DNA of 15,449 nucleotides from JANOYC01 sp031428675 (lineage in GTDB: Bacteria; Actinomycetota; Actinomycetes; Actinomycetales; Microbacteriaceae), in the NCBI GenBank assembly GCA_031428675.1, contig JANOYC010000106.1:1-15449 (forward strand). The letters are read 5' to 3'. This document shows, one piece after another, positions 7,910 to 15,150 of the stretch; the first letter of the stretch is position 1; every line of letters begins with the position of its first letter. The notes below the pieces were generated by a model. The model did no database searches. It saw only the letters and a list, made by a program, of their open reading frames with translations, and was not told the DNA's origin. The translations under genes and the position numbers were made by a program.

Positions 7910-8404
7910 ATGACTGTGATGCCGGTTCCCGCCGATGACGACCTCACTGCTGCTGCGCTAGCCGTGAGTCGCGAGCGGCAAGCAGCTCGAGGCCCGTTGA
8001 GCGCCACCGAGCGGGCACTCCTCGGTCACTTGCCGAGTTTTCAGGCCTACCAGGGACTGCATACGATTCGCGACGAGCTTGCGCCCATCATCGGCGAACG
8101 TGCCCTCACCCTGTTCTCCTACGCGATCGCGTCCGGTTCCGGTGCCGGCGCGGCAACGGCAAGCCTGCGCGCTGCGGTGGAAGCATCGGGTGAAAACCCC
8201 GACTCGCCGCAGGTCACGGAGACAGAGCAACTGCTCATCGATTGGGGGCGAATGATCGGTGCGGCACCTCATGACATTCCTGCTGAGGTCTCCGGCCGCA
8301 TTGGTCGTGCCTTCGGGCCGCGCACGCGGATCGTTCTCGTTGCGTACGCGGGACTTCTCGTTGCTTTCAACCTCGTCATGAGCGTCGGCGAGATTACGGA
8401 GTGA
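7910..8404 (+). CDS. Carboxymuconolactone decarboxylase/AhpD-like protein lacking the CxxC
   Basis: A 164-residue protein with the layout of carboxymuconolactone decarboxylase (CMD)-family proteins: an LPSFQAYQGLHTIRDELAP helix, ALTLFSYAIAS, then SGENPDSPQVTETEQLLIDWGR, a PHDIP turn, and a last helix ending in VAFNLVMSVGEI. In related proteins the segment after AIAS carries the redox CxxC plus a histidine of the AhpD-type active site; here it reads GSGAGAATA, and there is no cysteine in the protein. Peroxidase or thiol chemistry therefore appears lost. The ATG at 7910 is chosen because it lies 6 nt after a TACGCT box; the reading frame is open further upstream, but that part does not resemble the family. 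The family call is by eye and could be checked with a profile search. Confidence 0.72.
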   Translation: MTVMPVPADDDLTAAALAVSRERQAARGPLSATERALLGHLPSFQAYQGLHTIRDELAPIIGERALTLFSYAIASGSGAGAATASLRAAVEASGENPDSPQVTETEQLLIDWGRMIGAAPHDIPAEVSGRIGRAFGPRTRIVLVAYAGLLVAFNLVMSVGEITE

Positions 8405-8412
8405 CGCTCCGC

Positions 8413-8418
8413 TAGGGT
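8413..8418 (+). promoter_or_regulatory. -10 box, probable leaderless promoter of the five-helix membrane protein gene
   Basis: TAGGGT followed by six bases (ACGACC) and GTG at 8425. It sits within the 20-bp gap after the preceding stop codon. No Shine-Dalgarno sequence is visible. Confidence 0.6.
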
Positions 8419-8424
8419 ACGACC

Positions 8425-9219
8425 GTGACTTCCGCCGCTGTCGTGTCCGTCGTCGTCATGGCGATCTGGATCCTTGTCACGCTTGCTCAACTCGGCGACG
8501 TCGTCGCCTCGCTCCTCGATCGCAGAGCGGAACATCGGCCAGCGCCCCGCAGCAGCACACGCGCACTGGTTTGGGCGGTCCCCGCCGCGTTCGCCCTGAG
8601 CGTGCCAGTTGCGGCCGGACTGGCAGCGTCGGTGACGATGGCGGCGGCCGGGGCGATCGCCGCCGGTGCGTTGCTCGCCGTCGGCGTAGCCGCCGCGGGA
8701 ATAGCGATCGTGTGGTTGATCGCCAGTGGCGTCGCGGCGCAACGGTCGACGCGCCTGACCGGACTGCTCGACGACCTGCGAGCGATGCGTGGGCGGCGCG
8801 TCACCCCCGAGGCTCTGACCGCACTGCGGTCGCGATTCGACGACGTCGCCTCGGCGAGCACGCGTAGCCCAACCCCGGGGCGTCGGCTCAGTCTCCGGTG
8901 GCGGCTCATTCCGGTCATCGTCGGGGTACTGACCTTCGTCGAGTTCGCAATAGCCTCATGGGGCGTCAACGAGGTGGCCATAGCTATCGCCTCCGCCCTC
9001 GCGCTTCCAGCAATCAATGGAGTACTCGCGGTCACGGCAGTGCGATTGGCCGGTGCAGCGGTCTCGTCACGCGCGACGATCGACGCTCGCCACCGCACCG
9101 AGATCGCCCGACTGCTTGACGAGCTTGATCGCTCGTCTCGGCGAGGTGTCGCCGGGCTGGGCGACCGCGTGGCGCGGGCTCTCGACATCCTGAGAGATCA
9201 ACAGTCCGGCGAAGGGTAA
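8425..9219 (+). CDS. Membrane protein of unknown function, about five helices
   Basis: 264 residues; not recognised as a named family. Hydrophobic segments lie at about 3-23, 47-72, 74-104, 160-180 and 184-210. The second and third are very rich in alanine and valine. Between helices 3 and 4 is a polar loop of about 50 residues (RLTGLLDDLRAMRGRRVTPEAL and onward). The C-terminal 55 residues are charged and probably helical (RTEIARLLDELDRSSRR). The GTG start is chosen from the -10 box at 8413. Its TAA stop forms the first three bases of the -10 box of the following PrsW-type gene, so the two genes abut with 9 bp between them. A partner role with the protease is possible from position only. Confidence 0.8.
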   Translation: MTSAAVVSVVVMAIWILVTLAQLGDVVASLLDRRAEHRPAPRSSTRALVWAVPAAFALSVPVAAGLAASVTMAAAGAIAAGALLAVGVAAAGIAIVWLIASGVAAQRSTRLTGLLDDLRAMRGRRVTPEALTALRSRFDDVASASTRSPTPGRRLSLRWRLIPVIVGVLTFVEFAIASWGVNEVAIAIASALALPAINGVLAVTAVRLAGAAVSSRATIDARHRTEIARLLDELDRSSRRGVAGLGDRVARALDILRDQQSGEG

Positions 9220-9222
9220 TCT
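9217..9222 (+). promoter_or_regulatory. -10 box overlapping a stop codon, probable leaderless promoter of the PrsW-type gene
   Basis: TAATCT followed by six bases (GACCGA) and ATG at 9229. The first three bases are the TAA stop of the preceding gene, so the promoter uses the end of that reading frame. No Shine-Dalgarno sequence is visible before the ATG. Confidence 0.6.
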
Positions 9223-9228
9223 GACCGA

Positions 9229-10398
9229 ATGACTCTCGGCCCGGCCCCTGACTCCGTCGAAGCGACCACCCACCGGCCATCGGTTCCGATCGAGCTGACG
9301 AAGGTTCGACCAAGAATCGGACTTCGCATCCTCGCCGTCGTCGGTATAGTGCTGGTGTCAATCGTCGCTGTGCTTGTTCTCGCATGCCTCGTGGCTGGAC
9401 TTGGCCCGATCGCGTTCGTCGCGAGCGGGGTGATGGCCCTGATTCCCCTTGCGATCGTTTTCGCCGGTGCACGCTGGGTAGACAAGTGGGAACCTGAGCC
9501 GCGCGCGGCAATTGTCTTCGCGTTCTTGTGGGGGGCGGCCGCTTCCGTCGCAATCGCTCTCATTGTCGGCGCGGAGGTCGACAACGTCGTGGCGGCCATG
9601 GGCGGCCCTGGCGCAGGCTACGAGTTCTTCAGCGCCGCGATTCAAGCGCCCATTGTCGAAGAGGCTGCAAAGGGTCTCGGGCTATTCATCATTTTTCTCG
9701 TTGCACGCCGGCACTTCGACGGGCCAGTCGACGGCATCGTCTATGCCGCATGGGTAGCCGGCGGGTTCGCGTTCACCGAGAACATCCTCTATTTCGGCTC
9801 GAGCATCCTCGAAGCACAGGGGGTGGTCGAGGTGTTCTTCATTCGCGGCTTTATGTCGCCGTTCGCGCACGTGATGTTCACCGCGTGCACTGGCATCGCT
9901 CTCGGGTTGGCCGCGCGGAGGGTAAACGCGATCGGCGCTTTCGGCATCTTCCTCGTCGGACTCGTTCCTGCGATGATGCTGCACGCGCTGTGGAACGGTG
10001 CCCTCTTCTTCGTGTCCGACTTCTATGGCTACTATGCGCTCGTGCAGTTCCCCTTGTTCGTCACGATGGTGCTTGTGGTCAGCTACCTCCGACGCGTGGA
10101 GGCGAAGCTCACCTACGCGCGGCTTCTGGAATACGCGGCTGCCGGCTGGTTCAATCCCGACGAGATCCCGGCGATTGCGACCCCGGCCGGACGGCGGCGA
10201 GCGCTCGCATGGGCGCGGTCGCGGGGAGTCGCTGGCGCCATGCGTCGCTACATCCTCGTGTCGACGCGGCTCGCCTTCGCCAGGCAGCGAATCGTCGCCG
10301 GGCGGCAGGGTATCGGAGCCCAAGCAGATGAAGCTGCGCTGCTGGCACAGGTGGTCGACAACCGCCGTCAATTGCGGGTAGCTCCAGCAGTGACGTGA
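9229..10398 (+). CDS. PrsW-family intramembrane metalloprotease
   Basis: A 389-residue polytopic membrane protein of the PrsW (M82) family. The family includes Bacillus subtilis PrsW, which cleaves the anti-sigma factor RsiW; actinobacterial substrates are mostly unknown. Family motifs are in order: EEAAK at residues 144-148, AFTEN ending at 185, a histidine at 214 in SPFAHVMFT, and HALWN at 252-256. The N-terminal approximately 25 residues are soluble, followed by several helices. After the last helix (about residue 290) a basic cytoplasmic tail of roughly 95 residues remains, longer than in PrsW itself. No anti-sigma factor gene is adjacent, so no substrate can be proposed. The start at 9229 is supported by the TAATCT box 6 nt upstream. 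A 7-bp hairpin lies just after the stop. Confidence 0.92.
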   Translation: MTLGPAPDSVEATTHRPSVPIELTKVRPRIGLRILAVVGIVLVSIVAVLVLACLVAGLGPIAFVASGVMALIPLAIVFAGARWVDKWEPEPRAAIVFAFLWGAAASVAIALIVGAEVDNVVAAMGGPGAGYEFFSAAIQAPIVEEAAKGLGLFIIFLVARRHFDGPVDGIVYAAWVAGGFAFTENILYFGSSILEAQGVVEVFFIRGFMSPFAHVMFTACTGIALGLAARRVNAIGAFGIFLVGLVPAMMLHALWNGALFFVSDFYGYYALVQFPLFVTMVLVVSYLRRVEAKLTYARLLEYAAAGWFNPDEIPAIATPAGRRRALAWARSRGVAGAMRRYILVSTRLAFARQRIVAGRQGIGAQADEAALLAQVVDNRRQLRVAPAVT

Positions 10399-10403
10399 CG
10401 GCA

Positions 10404-10425
10404 TCCGGCCATGCGTGTGGCCGGA
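10404..10425. repeat. Inverted repeat between the PrsW-type gene and the helicase promoter
   Basis: TCCGGCC and GGCCGGA, 7 bp each around an 8-nt loop, start 6 nt after the PrsW-type stop. There is no T-run after it, so an intrinsic terminator is unlikely to be strong. Its right arm sits about 20 bp upstream of the TACACT box of the helicase gene, near where a -35 element would be, so an operator is the alternative reading. Confidence 0.5.
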
Positions 10426-10444
10426 CTCGAGTCGGCATCACGAG

Positions 10445-10450
10445 TACACT
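10445..10450 (+). promoter_or_regulatory. Probable -10 box of the helicase gene
   Basis: TACACT lies about 31 bp before the chosen GTG at 10481, giving a short leader of roughly 24 nt that contains a G-run acting as ribosome-binding site. The -35 region is not recognisable. The rifampicin-associated element known upstream of some HelR genes (a roughly 19-bp inverted repeat beginning GGGGCTTGC) is not seen here. Confidence 0.5.
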
Positions 10451-10480
10451 GGATTGCTCGATCAACCGGGGGTTTCAATC

Positions 10481-12715
10481 GTGGTGTCACCTGAGCTTGC
10501 GCGGGAACGCGACTACGTTGCTCGACTGTACGCCCGTCTGGATGCGCTACGTGCCGAGACGGAATCCCACCTTTCGGCGGTTCGCCGGAGCAATCCCGGT
10601 GGCAATCACCAAAACCGTTCCGAGCGCGATTCGTTCACCCACATGTACCAGGAGCGGCTTGCGCAGCTCAACGAAGTCGACGAACGTCTCGCCTTCGGCC
10701 GCCTCGACCTCACGAATGGCGAGCACAACTACATCGGTCGCATTGGCCTGCGCGATGAAGACCAGCATCCGATTCTGCTTGATTGGCGTGTGCCTCAAGC
10801 GAGCGCCTTTTATCAAGCCACGGCGGCGACACCGCTCGGCGCGCGCTCTCGCCGTCATTTGACGAGCAAGGGGCGCGAACTCACTCGGATCGATGATGAG
10901 ATCTTCGACCCCGAGTTGCTCACCGGCGACCCTGCGGAGTTCCAGGGCGAGGCTGCACTGATCGCAGCCATTACCGCGGAGCGCACCGGACGCATGACGG
11001 ATATCGTGTCAACGATCCAAGCCGAGCAGGATCGCATCATCCGCTCGGACGCAGCCGGGGTTCTCGTCGTTCAGGGTGGACCGGGCACAGGTAAGACCGC
11101 CGTAGCTCTGCACCGGGCGGCGTACTTGCTCTATTCGCACCGCGACCGATTGGCTAAATCGGGCGTGCTGATCGTCGGCCCGTCGCGCTCGTTCCTGCAG
11201 TACATCGAAGCGGTGCTTCCCTCGCTCGGCGAGACCGGCGTGGTGCTCGCGAGTGTCGGGCAACTGTATCCGGGCATCGACACATCCCTCGACGACGAAA
11301 CCGCCGTGGCTGCGCTCAAGGGGAGCGGGCGGATGGCCGACCTCATCCAGCGTGCCATCCGGTCACGACAACGGGTCCCTTCCGAGCCGCAGGTGCTCGA
11401 TGTCAACGGCGAGAAGCTCATTCTTGAGCCGTCCGTCATTGCCACAGCCATGGCAGCGGCGCAACACAGCCGAAAGCCATACAACAAGGCGAGGGTGCGC
11501 TTCCAGCGCACGGTGCTCGCCGCTCTGACAACCCAGCTGGCCGTGCAACTGCGTCGTCGGGGGAACACCATCGACGATGCCGACCTGGTCGTGCTCGCCG
11601 AAGACGTACGAACGTCGCATGACGTTCGAGTGGCGGTCAACACTGCATGGATTCCGCTCACCCCGGAACGCTTCCTCCAAGATCTCTATGCGCGACCGAA
11701 TTGGCTCGCCGAGCTCACCCCACGGTGGACGCCGGAACAGCGCGCGCTCCTTAGGCGCGAGCGCGACGCTCCCTTCACCGTCTCTGACATTCCCCTGCTC
11801 GATGAAGCGGCAGAGTTGTTAGGCGATTACGACGATCGATCGAGCGCAGACAAACGCGAAGCGCGACAACAGCGAAAGCGCGATATCGAGAACGCCGAGG
11901 CGGCCATCCGCAATATGGGCGTCGAGGGCCAAGTGTCCGCCGAGCAGATCGCGACGGGCTACGCGCCGAGCGAGCTCCGAGCGACGACCGCAGAGCGCGC
12001 AGCCGCTGACCGCACCTGGACCTATGGGCACATCGTCGTGGACGAAGCACAAGAGCTCTCGGCCATGCAGTGGCGACTCTTGCGCAGGCGAGGTCCGCAG
12101 CGATCCTTCACTGTCGTCGGGGACATTGCACAAGCGAGTTCTGCGGCTGCGGCGACGTCCTGGAAGGTAGCGATGACTCCGCTCGTGGGTCGAGACGAGC
12201 CGGGTGAGCGATGGCGCCTCGAAGAGCTCACCGTGAACTACCGCACCCCGGCGGAGATTACGGCGGCGGCGGAATCAATGGCTCTCGCCCATGGCGTGCC
12301 CGTGACGCCATCCCGCGCCGTGCGGGAGAGCGCGTGGCCGATCACCCGACTTTCCGTCGACGTCGCGGATCTTCTGCCCGCGATCGTCGATGTGGTCGAC
12401 GAAGACCTGGAACTGGGAAGCGGCGGCACGCTGGCTGTCATCACGCTGCCGGGCATGCTCACCCCCGTGGCGCGAGAATTGAGCCTCCGGTTCGGCGCCC
12501 GTGTGGGTGTCGGCGCCACCGGACTGTCGTTGCCGGTCGTTGTCATCACCCCTCAAGAATCGAAAGGTCTGGAGTTCGACGCTGTTGTGATCGTCGAGCC
12601 CACAGACATCCTCGAATCGACTGAACGCGGAGCGGCGCGCCTATACGTTGCGATGACTCGGCCTACCCAACGGCTGCACCTCGTGGGCAGCCGACCGTTC
12701 CCGGTAGGTCTCTAG
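10481..12715 (+). CDS. helR: HelD/HelR-type RNA polymerase recycling ATPase (UvrD-like helicase)
   Basis: A 744-residue superfamily 1 ATPase. Actinobacterial HelD/HelR binds RNA polymerase, pulls it off DNA in stalled complexes, and in some species protects against rifampicin. The N-terminal arm (about residues 1-150, ERDYVARLYARLDAL onward) matches HelD rather than UvrD/PcrA. Walker A GGPGTGKT is at 199-206 and Walker B VVDEAQEL at about 519-526 (DEAQ 521-524). Motif III GDIAQ, motif IV NYRTPAEI, motif V ESKGLEFDAVV and motif VI YVAMTRP (from 722) follow. An acidic stretch GDYDDRSSADK precedes a charged helical region where the polymerase-inserting loop is expected. The GTG at 10481 is chosen because a G5 run lies 8 nt upstream; an in-frame TTG at 10454 is only 3 nt after the -10 box. 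HelR versus generic HelD cannot be separated with certainty. Confidence 0.88.
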   Translation: MVSPELARERDYVARLYARLDALRAETESHLSAVRRSNPGGNHQNRSERDSFTHMYQERLAQLNEVDERLAFGRLDLTNGEHNYIGRIGLRDEDQHPILLDWRVPQASAFYQATAATPLGARSRRHLTSKGRELTRIDDEIFDPELLTGDPAEFQGEAALIAAITAERTGRMTDIVSTIQAEQDRIIRSDAAGVLVVQGGPGTGKTAVALHRAAYLLYSHRDRLAKSGVLIVGPSRSFLQYIEAVLPSLGETGVVLASVGQLYPGIDTSLDDETAVAALKGSGRMADLIQRAIRSRQRVPSEPQVLDVNGEKLILEPSVIATAMAAAQHSRKPYNKARVRFQRTVLAALTTQLAVQLRRRGNTIDDADLVVLAEDVRTSHDVRVAVNTAWIPLTPERFLQDLYARPNWLAELTPRWTPEQRALLRRERDAPFTVSDIPLLDEAAELLGDYDDRSSADKREARQQRKRDIENAEAAIRNMGVEGQVSAEQIATGYAPSELRATTAERAAADRTWTYGHIVVDEAQELSAMQWRLLRRRGPQRSFTVVGDIAQASSAAAATSWKVAMTPLVGRDEPGERWRLEELTVNYRTPAEITAAAESMALAHGVPVTPSRAVRESAWPITRLSVDVADLLPAIVDVVDEDLELGSGGTLAVITLPGMLTPVARELSLRFGARVGVGATGLSLPVVVITPQESKGLEFDAVVIVEPTDILESTERGAARLYVAMTRPTQRLHLVGSRPFPVGL

Positions 12716-12723
12716 CCAGGCGA

Positions 12724-12783
12724 GCGATAAACACTTATCGCCCGGTGCTGCGGCAGAGCCTGCAAGTCGACCGGGCGATAAGT
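12724..12783. terminator. Competing inverted repeats downstream of helR
   Basis: Two mutually exclusive hairpins share the segment TTATCGC. GCGATAA (12724-12730) can pair with TTATCGC (12735-12741) over a 4-nt loop. ACTTATCGCCCGGT (12733-12746) pairs perfectly over 14 bp with 12770-12783, enclosing a smaller GCAG/CTGC hairpin. The element starts 8 nt after the helR stop and probably ends that transcript, although no U-run follows. It lies between convergent genes, so it could also act on the marP side. Confidence 0.6.
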
Positions 12784-12954
12784 TGATCTAGGAACACCTT
12801 GCTCCTGCCGGAGCGAAAAATCAAGAGCAAAGTGCGGAATGCAACGATGCGAGCTCGGGCGAAGGGTCGGCCGTCGGCGAGCCAGTGGGCGCCACGTGCA
12901 CCGACTGATCGGGCGAACGCAAGTCTCTTGGGATGCGTCGCTGGGACGCGAGGG
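12784..12954. other. Rest of the helR-marP convergent spacer, no supported gene
   Basis: About 170 bp between the helR hairpins and the end of marP. A weak hairpin with arms GCTCC and GGAGC sits near 12802, and GCGTC/GACGC near 12935; neither is followed by a T-run on the relevant strand. A 60-codon open frame at 12799-12981 has no ribosome-binding site and no family resemblance, and it runs into marP. It may be a decayed remnant, but nothing identifies it. Confidence 0.6.
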
Positions 12955-14136
12955 TTAACCGTGTGCGCACTCGCCGGATGACGTCGGTTGCGACAAAGCA
13001 GGCGCTTGCTCTGCGACGGGGGCGAGTTCGCTCATCGTCATGGCATAGCCCACCTGATCGGCGTTGGAGCTACGGGCGAAGATCACGCCAGTGACTGCGC
13101 CATCGACGGTAAGCAGCGGACCGCCGGAATTTCCCTCGCGGACGTCCGCGGCGAGCGTGTACACCTCGCGAGGGCTCGAGTCGGTTCCATAAATGTTCGA
13201 GGCGGAAATTGTCTCGACAGAAATGATCTCGGCACCGGTTGACACGAACGGCCCGCCGAAGGGGTATCCGTGAACGACGGCGGTGTCGCCGTTCGTCAAG
13301 TTCGGCGACATCGGGAGCGGCGGTGCGTTCAGTCCGCTCACGGCGACGACGGCGAGGTCGTCGGTCGGGTCGAAGTAGACCACGGTGCCCGCGAGCACCT
13401 GCCCGGACAGGGTTTCGATCACCGGCTCGTCCACGCCGGCGATGACGTGCGCGTTCGTGATAATGCGATCGGCCGTCACGACGAAACCTGTTCCGGATTG
13501 CGTCTGGCCGCACGCGTAGGCCGTGCCGGTGATTCGTACGACCGACTGCGCGGCCTGCGCGAGGGCGGGGGTGCCCGCATCCACAACCGGAGCATCGGGA
13601 GGCACCCCGGCAAACGCATCGAGAATGAGGGGGATCCCGTCGGCAACAGCAGCGTTCCGGGCTTCGGCCAACCACAACTCGACGGGATCAGGCGTGACCT
13701 GGCTGATCGTTCGAATAGTCACGGAGTGGGCGATGGCACGCGTTAATTCGGGAACGCCAAGAGCGCCCGCGCTCGCGGACAGCACTGAGATGCCTAGCGC
13801 CGCGGCCACGACGGTTGCGAACGCGCCGAGAGCTCGGTCGATGGCGCTCAGTGGCGAACGCCCCATGCGGCGACGGAGACCTCTGCCAACGGCAACGCCG
13901 ATCGACTGCCCGACGATGATGAGAGCGAGCGCAACGCCGATGGTGGCAGCGATACGCCACGAGGCGGCGGGGACCCACGCGCCGACATGCGGCACGACGA
14001 GAAACGCCGCAATCGCCCCCGCCGTAATGCCGGCGACCGTGGACACGCTGCGGGCGAGTCCGGCGCGATATCCGTAGATCACGTACGACACGAGTAGAGC
14101 AACGAGGATCACGTCGAGGATCACGCTTGATGACAT
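12955..14136 (-). CDS. marP: MarP-type periplasmic serine protease with CvpA-like membrane domain
   Basis: 393 residues, close to the 397 of Mycobacterium tuberculosis MarP (Rv3671c), a protease needed for acid and oxidative stress survival. The first 150 or so residues hold four hydrophobic segments of the CvpA/colicin V production type. The trypsin-like domain lies on the outer side. The catalytic triad reads H230 (NAHVIAG), D260 (DLAVV) and S337 (GNSGGPL). Cysteines at 209 (TAYACGQ) and 390 (ECAHG, near the end) match the position of the disulfide C214-C395 that activates MarP in mycobacteria; all shifts are 4 to 6 residues. The ATG at 14136 has GGAGG 5 nt upstream on the minus strand, and the longer open frame upstream is not needed. 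Substrates are not predictable beyond peptidoglycan-hydrolase processing known for MarP. Divergent from the NERD gene. Confidence 0.93.
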   Translation of the reverse strand: MSSSVILDVILVALLVSYVIYGYRAGLARSVSTVAGITAGAIAAFLVVPHVGAWVPAASWRIAATIGVALALIIVGQSIGVAVGRGLRRRMGRSPLSAIDRALGAFATVVAAALGISVLSASAGALGVPELTRAIAHSVTIRTISQVTPDPVELWLAEARNAAVADGIPLILDAFAGVPPDAPVVDAGTPALAQAAQSVVRITGTAYACGQTQSGTGFVVTADRIITNAHVIAGVDEPVIETLSGQVLAGTVVYFDPTDDLAVVAVSGLNAPPLPMSPNLTNGDTAVVHGYPFGGPFVSTGAEIISVETISASNIYGTDSSPREVYTLAADVREGNSGGPLLTVDGAVTGVIFARSSNADQVGYAMTMSELAPVAEQAPALSQPTSSGECAHG

Positions 14137-14274
14137 CAATTCCTCCGCTTCTGAGGATAGGCGTGCGCGGTCGGGAAAGTGCTGACAGGCCGCCTGACCA
14201 CTACTGGGGGCGCAAGGGGTGAAACATTCTCGTGTACGGCTTGTATCGTGGTGACGGGGAAAAGGGGAGCATTC
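14137..14274. promoter_or_regulatory. Divergent promoter region of marP and the NERD gene
   Basis: On the minus strand, TATCCT (14159-14154) is a possible -10 box for marP, leaving a leader of about 11 nt with the GGAGG site. On the plus strand, TATCGT (14244-14249) is a possible -10 box for the NERD gene, with GTGAAA at 14219-14224 as a weak -35-like hexamer 19 bp away. The middle of the region shows nothing else I can identify. Confidence 0.45.
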
Positions 14275-15126
14275 GTGGGGGATTCCGTAGCGGACGAGTT
14301 CGCATCGCGCCGACATCGCACGCCCACACTGCACACGCGGCGGCCGGGCTACCCCGTGCTGCGCGAGTGCCTGTGGATACAGGCCGGTGCGAAGCCGCGA
14401 GGACGCGTCGCGCGCGTACTAGGAGTGAGCCCGCTCCTTCGAGAGGCGAAGAACTGGTATCGCGGCGGGCTCGGTGAACTGGAAGTCATCAGCGTGCTCG
14501 ACGTTCTGGGCGCCGAATGGACCGTTCTGCATTCCATCCCCGTTGCCGCCACCGGAAGCGGGCGAGCGACAATGATCGACCACCTGGTAATCGGTCCAGG
14601 AGGGGTCTTTGCAATCAACGCGAAGAACCACGCTGGTTCACGCATCTGGGTCAACGACCGCACATTCCTTGTCGACGGCCGCAACAAAGACCACCTGCAC
14701 GCGGCCTTGCGGGAGATGACACGCGCCTCGCGCTTGCTCAGCGAGGCGGTGGGTGCACGAGTCGACGTGACCCCTGTCGTCGTAGTGGCGAACCCGCAGT
14801 CGATCACACTCGGAGTGGCGACGCCCTTGGTGCACGTGCTCAGCTCATCGGGCCTCTACCGGTTCCTGCACCGTCGACGCGTGTTGTCGCCCGCCGATAT
14901 TGCTCGACTTTCAGCCGCGGCCGCGGACTTCAGCACGTGGCGGAGCGAGCCTGAAGACCTTCCCGACACCGCTTATGTCGTGGAACGTTTTCGAGCGCTG
15001 AGCGCCGAGGTCGCGGACGCCCGTGCTCGCTCGTTGACCTGGTCTTGCGGTGGACTGGCCGCAGCCTTCCTTCCGGCGGTTGCGGTCGTGGCCACCACGG
15101 TCGCGCCTATCTGGAGCGCTCTCTGA
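14275..15126 (+). CDS. NERD-domain membrane protein
   Basis: 283 residues with a nuclease-related (NERD) domain in the middle. GLGELEVISVLDVLG (E68) and IDHLVIGPGGVFAINAKNH (D102, K117) align with the PD-(D/E)xK-like core. The residue normally acidic two before the lysine is N115 here, which casts doubt on nuclease activity. The N-terminal 60 residues are basic. The C-terminal 28 residues (CGGLAAAFLPAVAVVATTV) form one transmembrane segment, so the protein is probably membrane-anchored with the NERD domain in the cytoplasm. The GTG at 14275 is chosen because AAGGGGAG ends 5 nt upstream; GTG at 14251 is a less likely alternative. The role of such proteins is unknown. No helicase or kinase domain is fused to it. 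Confidence 0.85.
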   Translation: MGDSVADEFASRRHRTPTLHTRRPGYPVLRECLWIQAGAKPRGRVARVLGVSPLLREAKNWYRGGLGELEVISVLDVLGAEWTVLHSIPVAATGSGRATMIDHLVIGPGGVFAINAKNHAGSRIWVNDRTFLVDGRNKDHLHAALREMTRASRLLSEAVGARVDVTPVVVVANPQSITLGVATPLVHVLSSSGLYRFLHRRRVLSPADIARLSAAAADFSTWRSEPEDLPDTAYVVERFRALSAEVADARARSLTWSCGGLAAAFLPAVAVVATTVAPIWSAL

Positions 15127-15150
15127 GTCGTGCGCGATCGCTGTTCCTGC

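Noticed and set aside
10399..10480. Rifampicin-associated element upstream of helR
   Set aside because: The only repeat present is TCCGGCC/GGCCGGA, which does not match the GGGGCTTGC-type element as I remember it.
12799..12981. Possible small plus-strand gene of 60 codons after helR
   Set aside because: No ribosome-binding site or family resemblance, and it runs into the marP 3' end. Kept only as a note on the spacer.
14137..14334. Longer marP with an N-terminal extension to 14334
   Set aside because: The open frame continues upstream, but GGAGG lies 5 nt before the ATG at 14136, the protein then matches MarP length, and the extension would overlap the NERD gene start.
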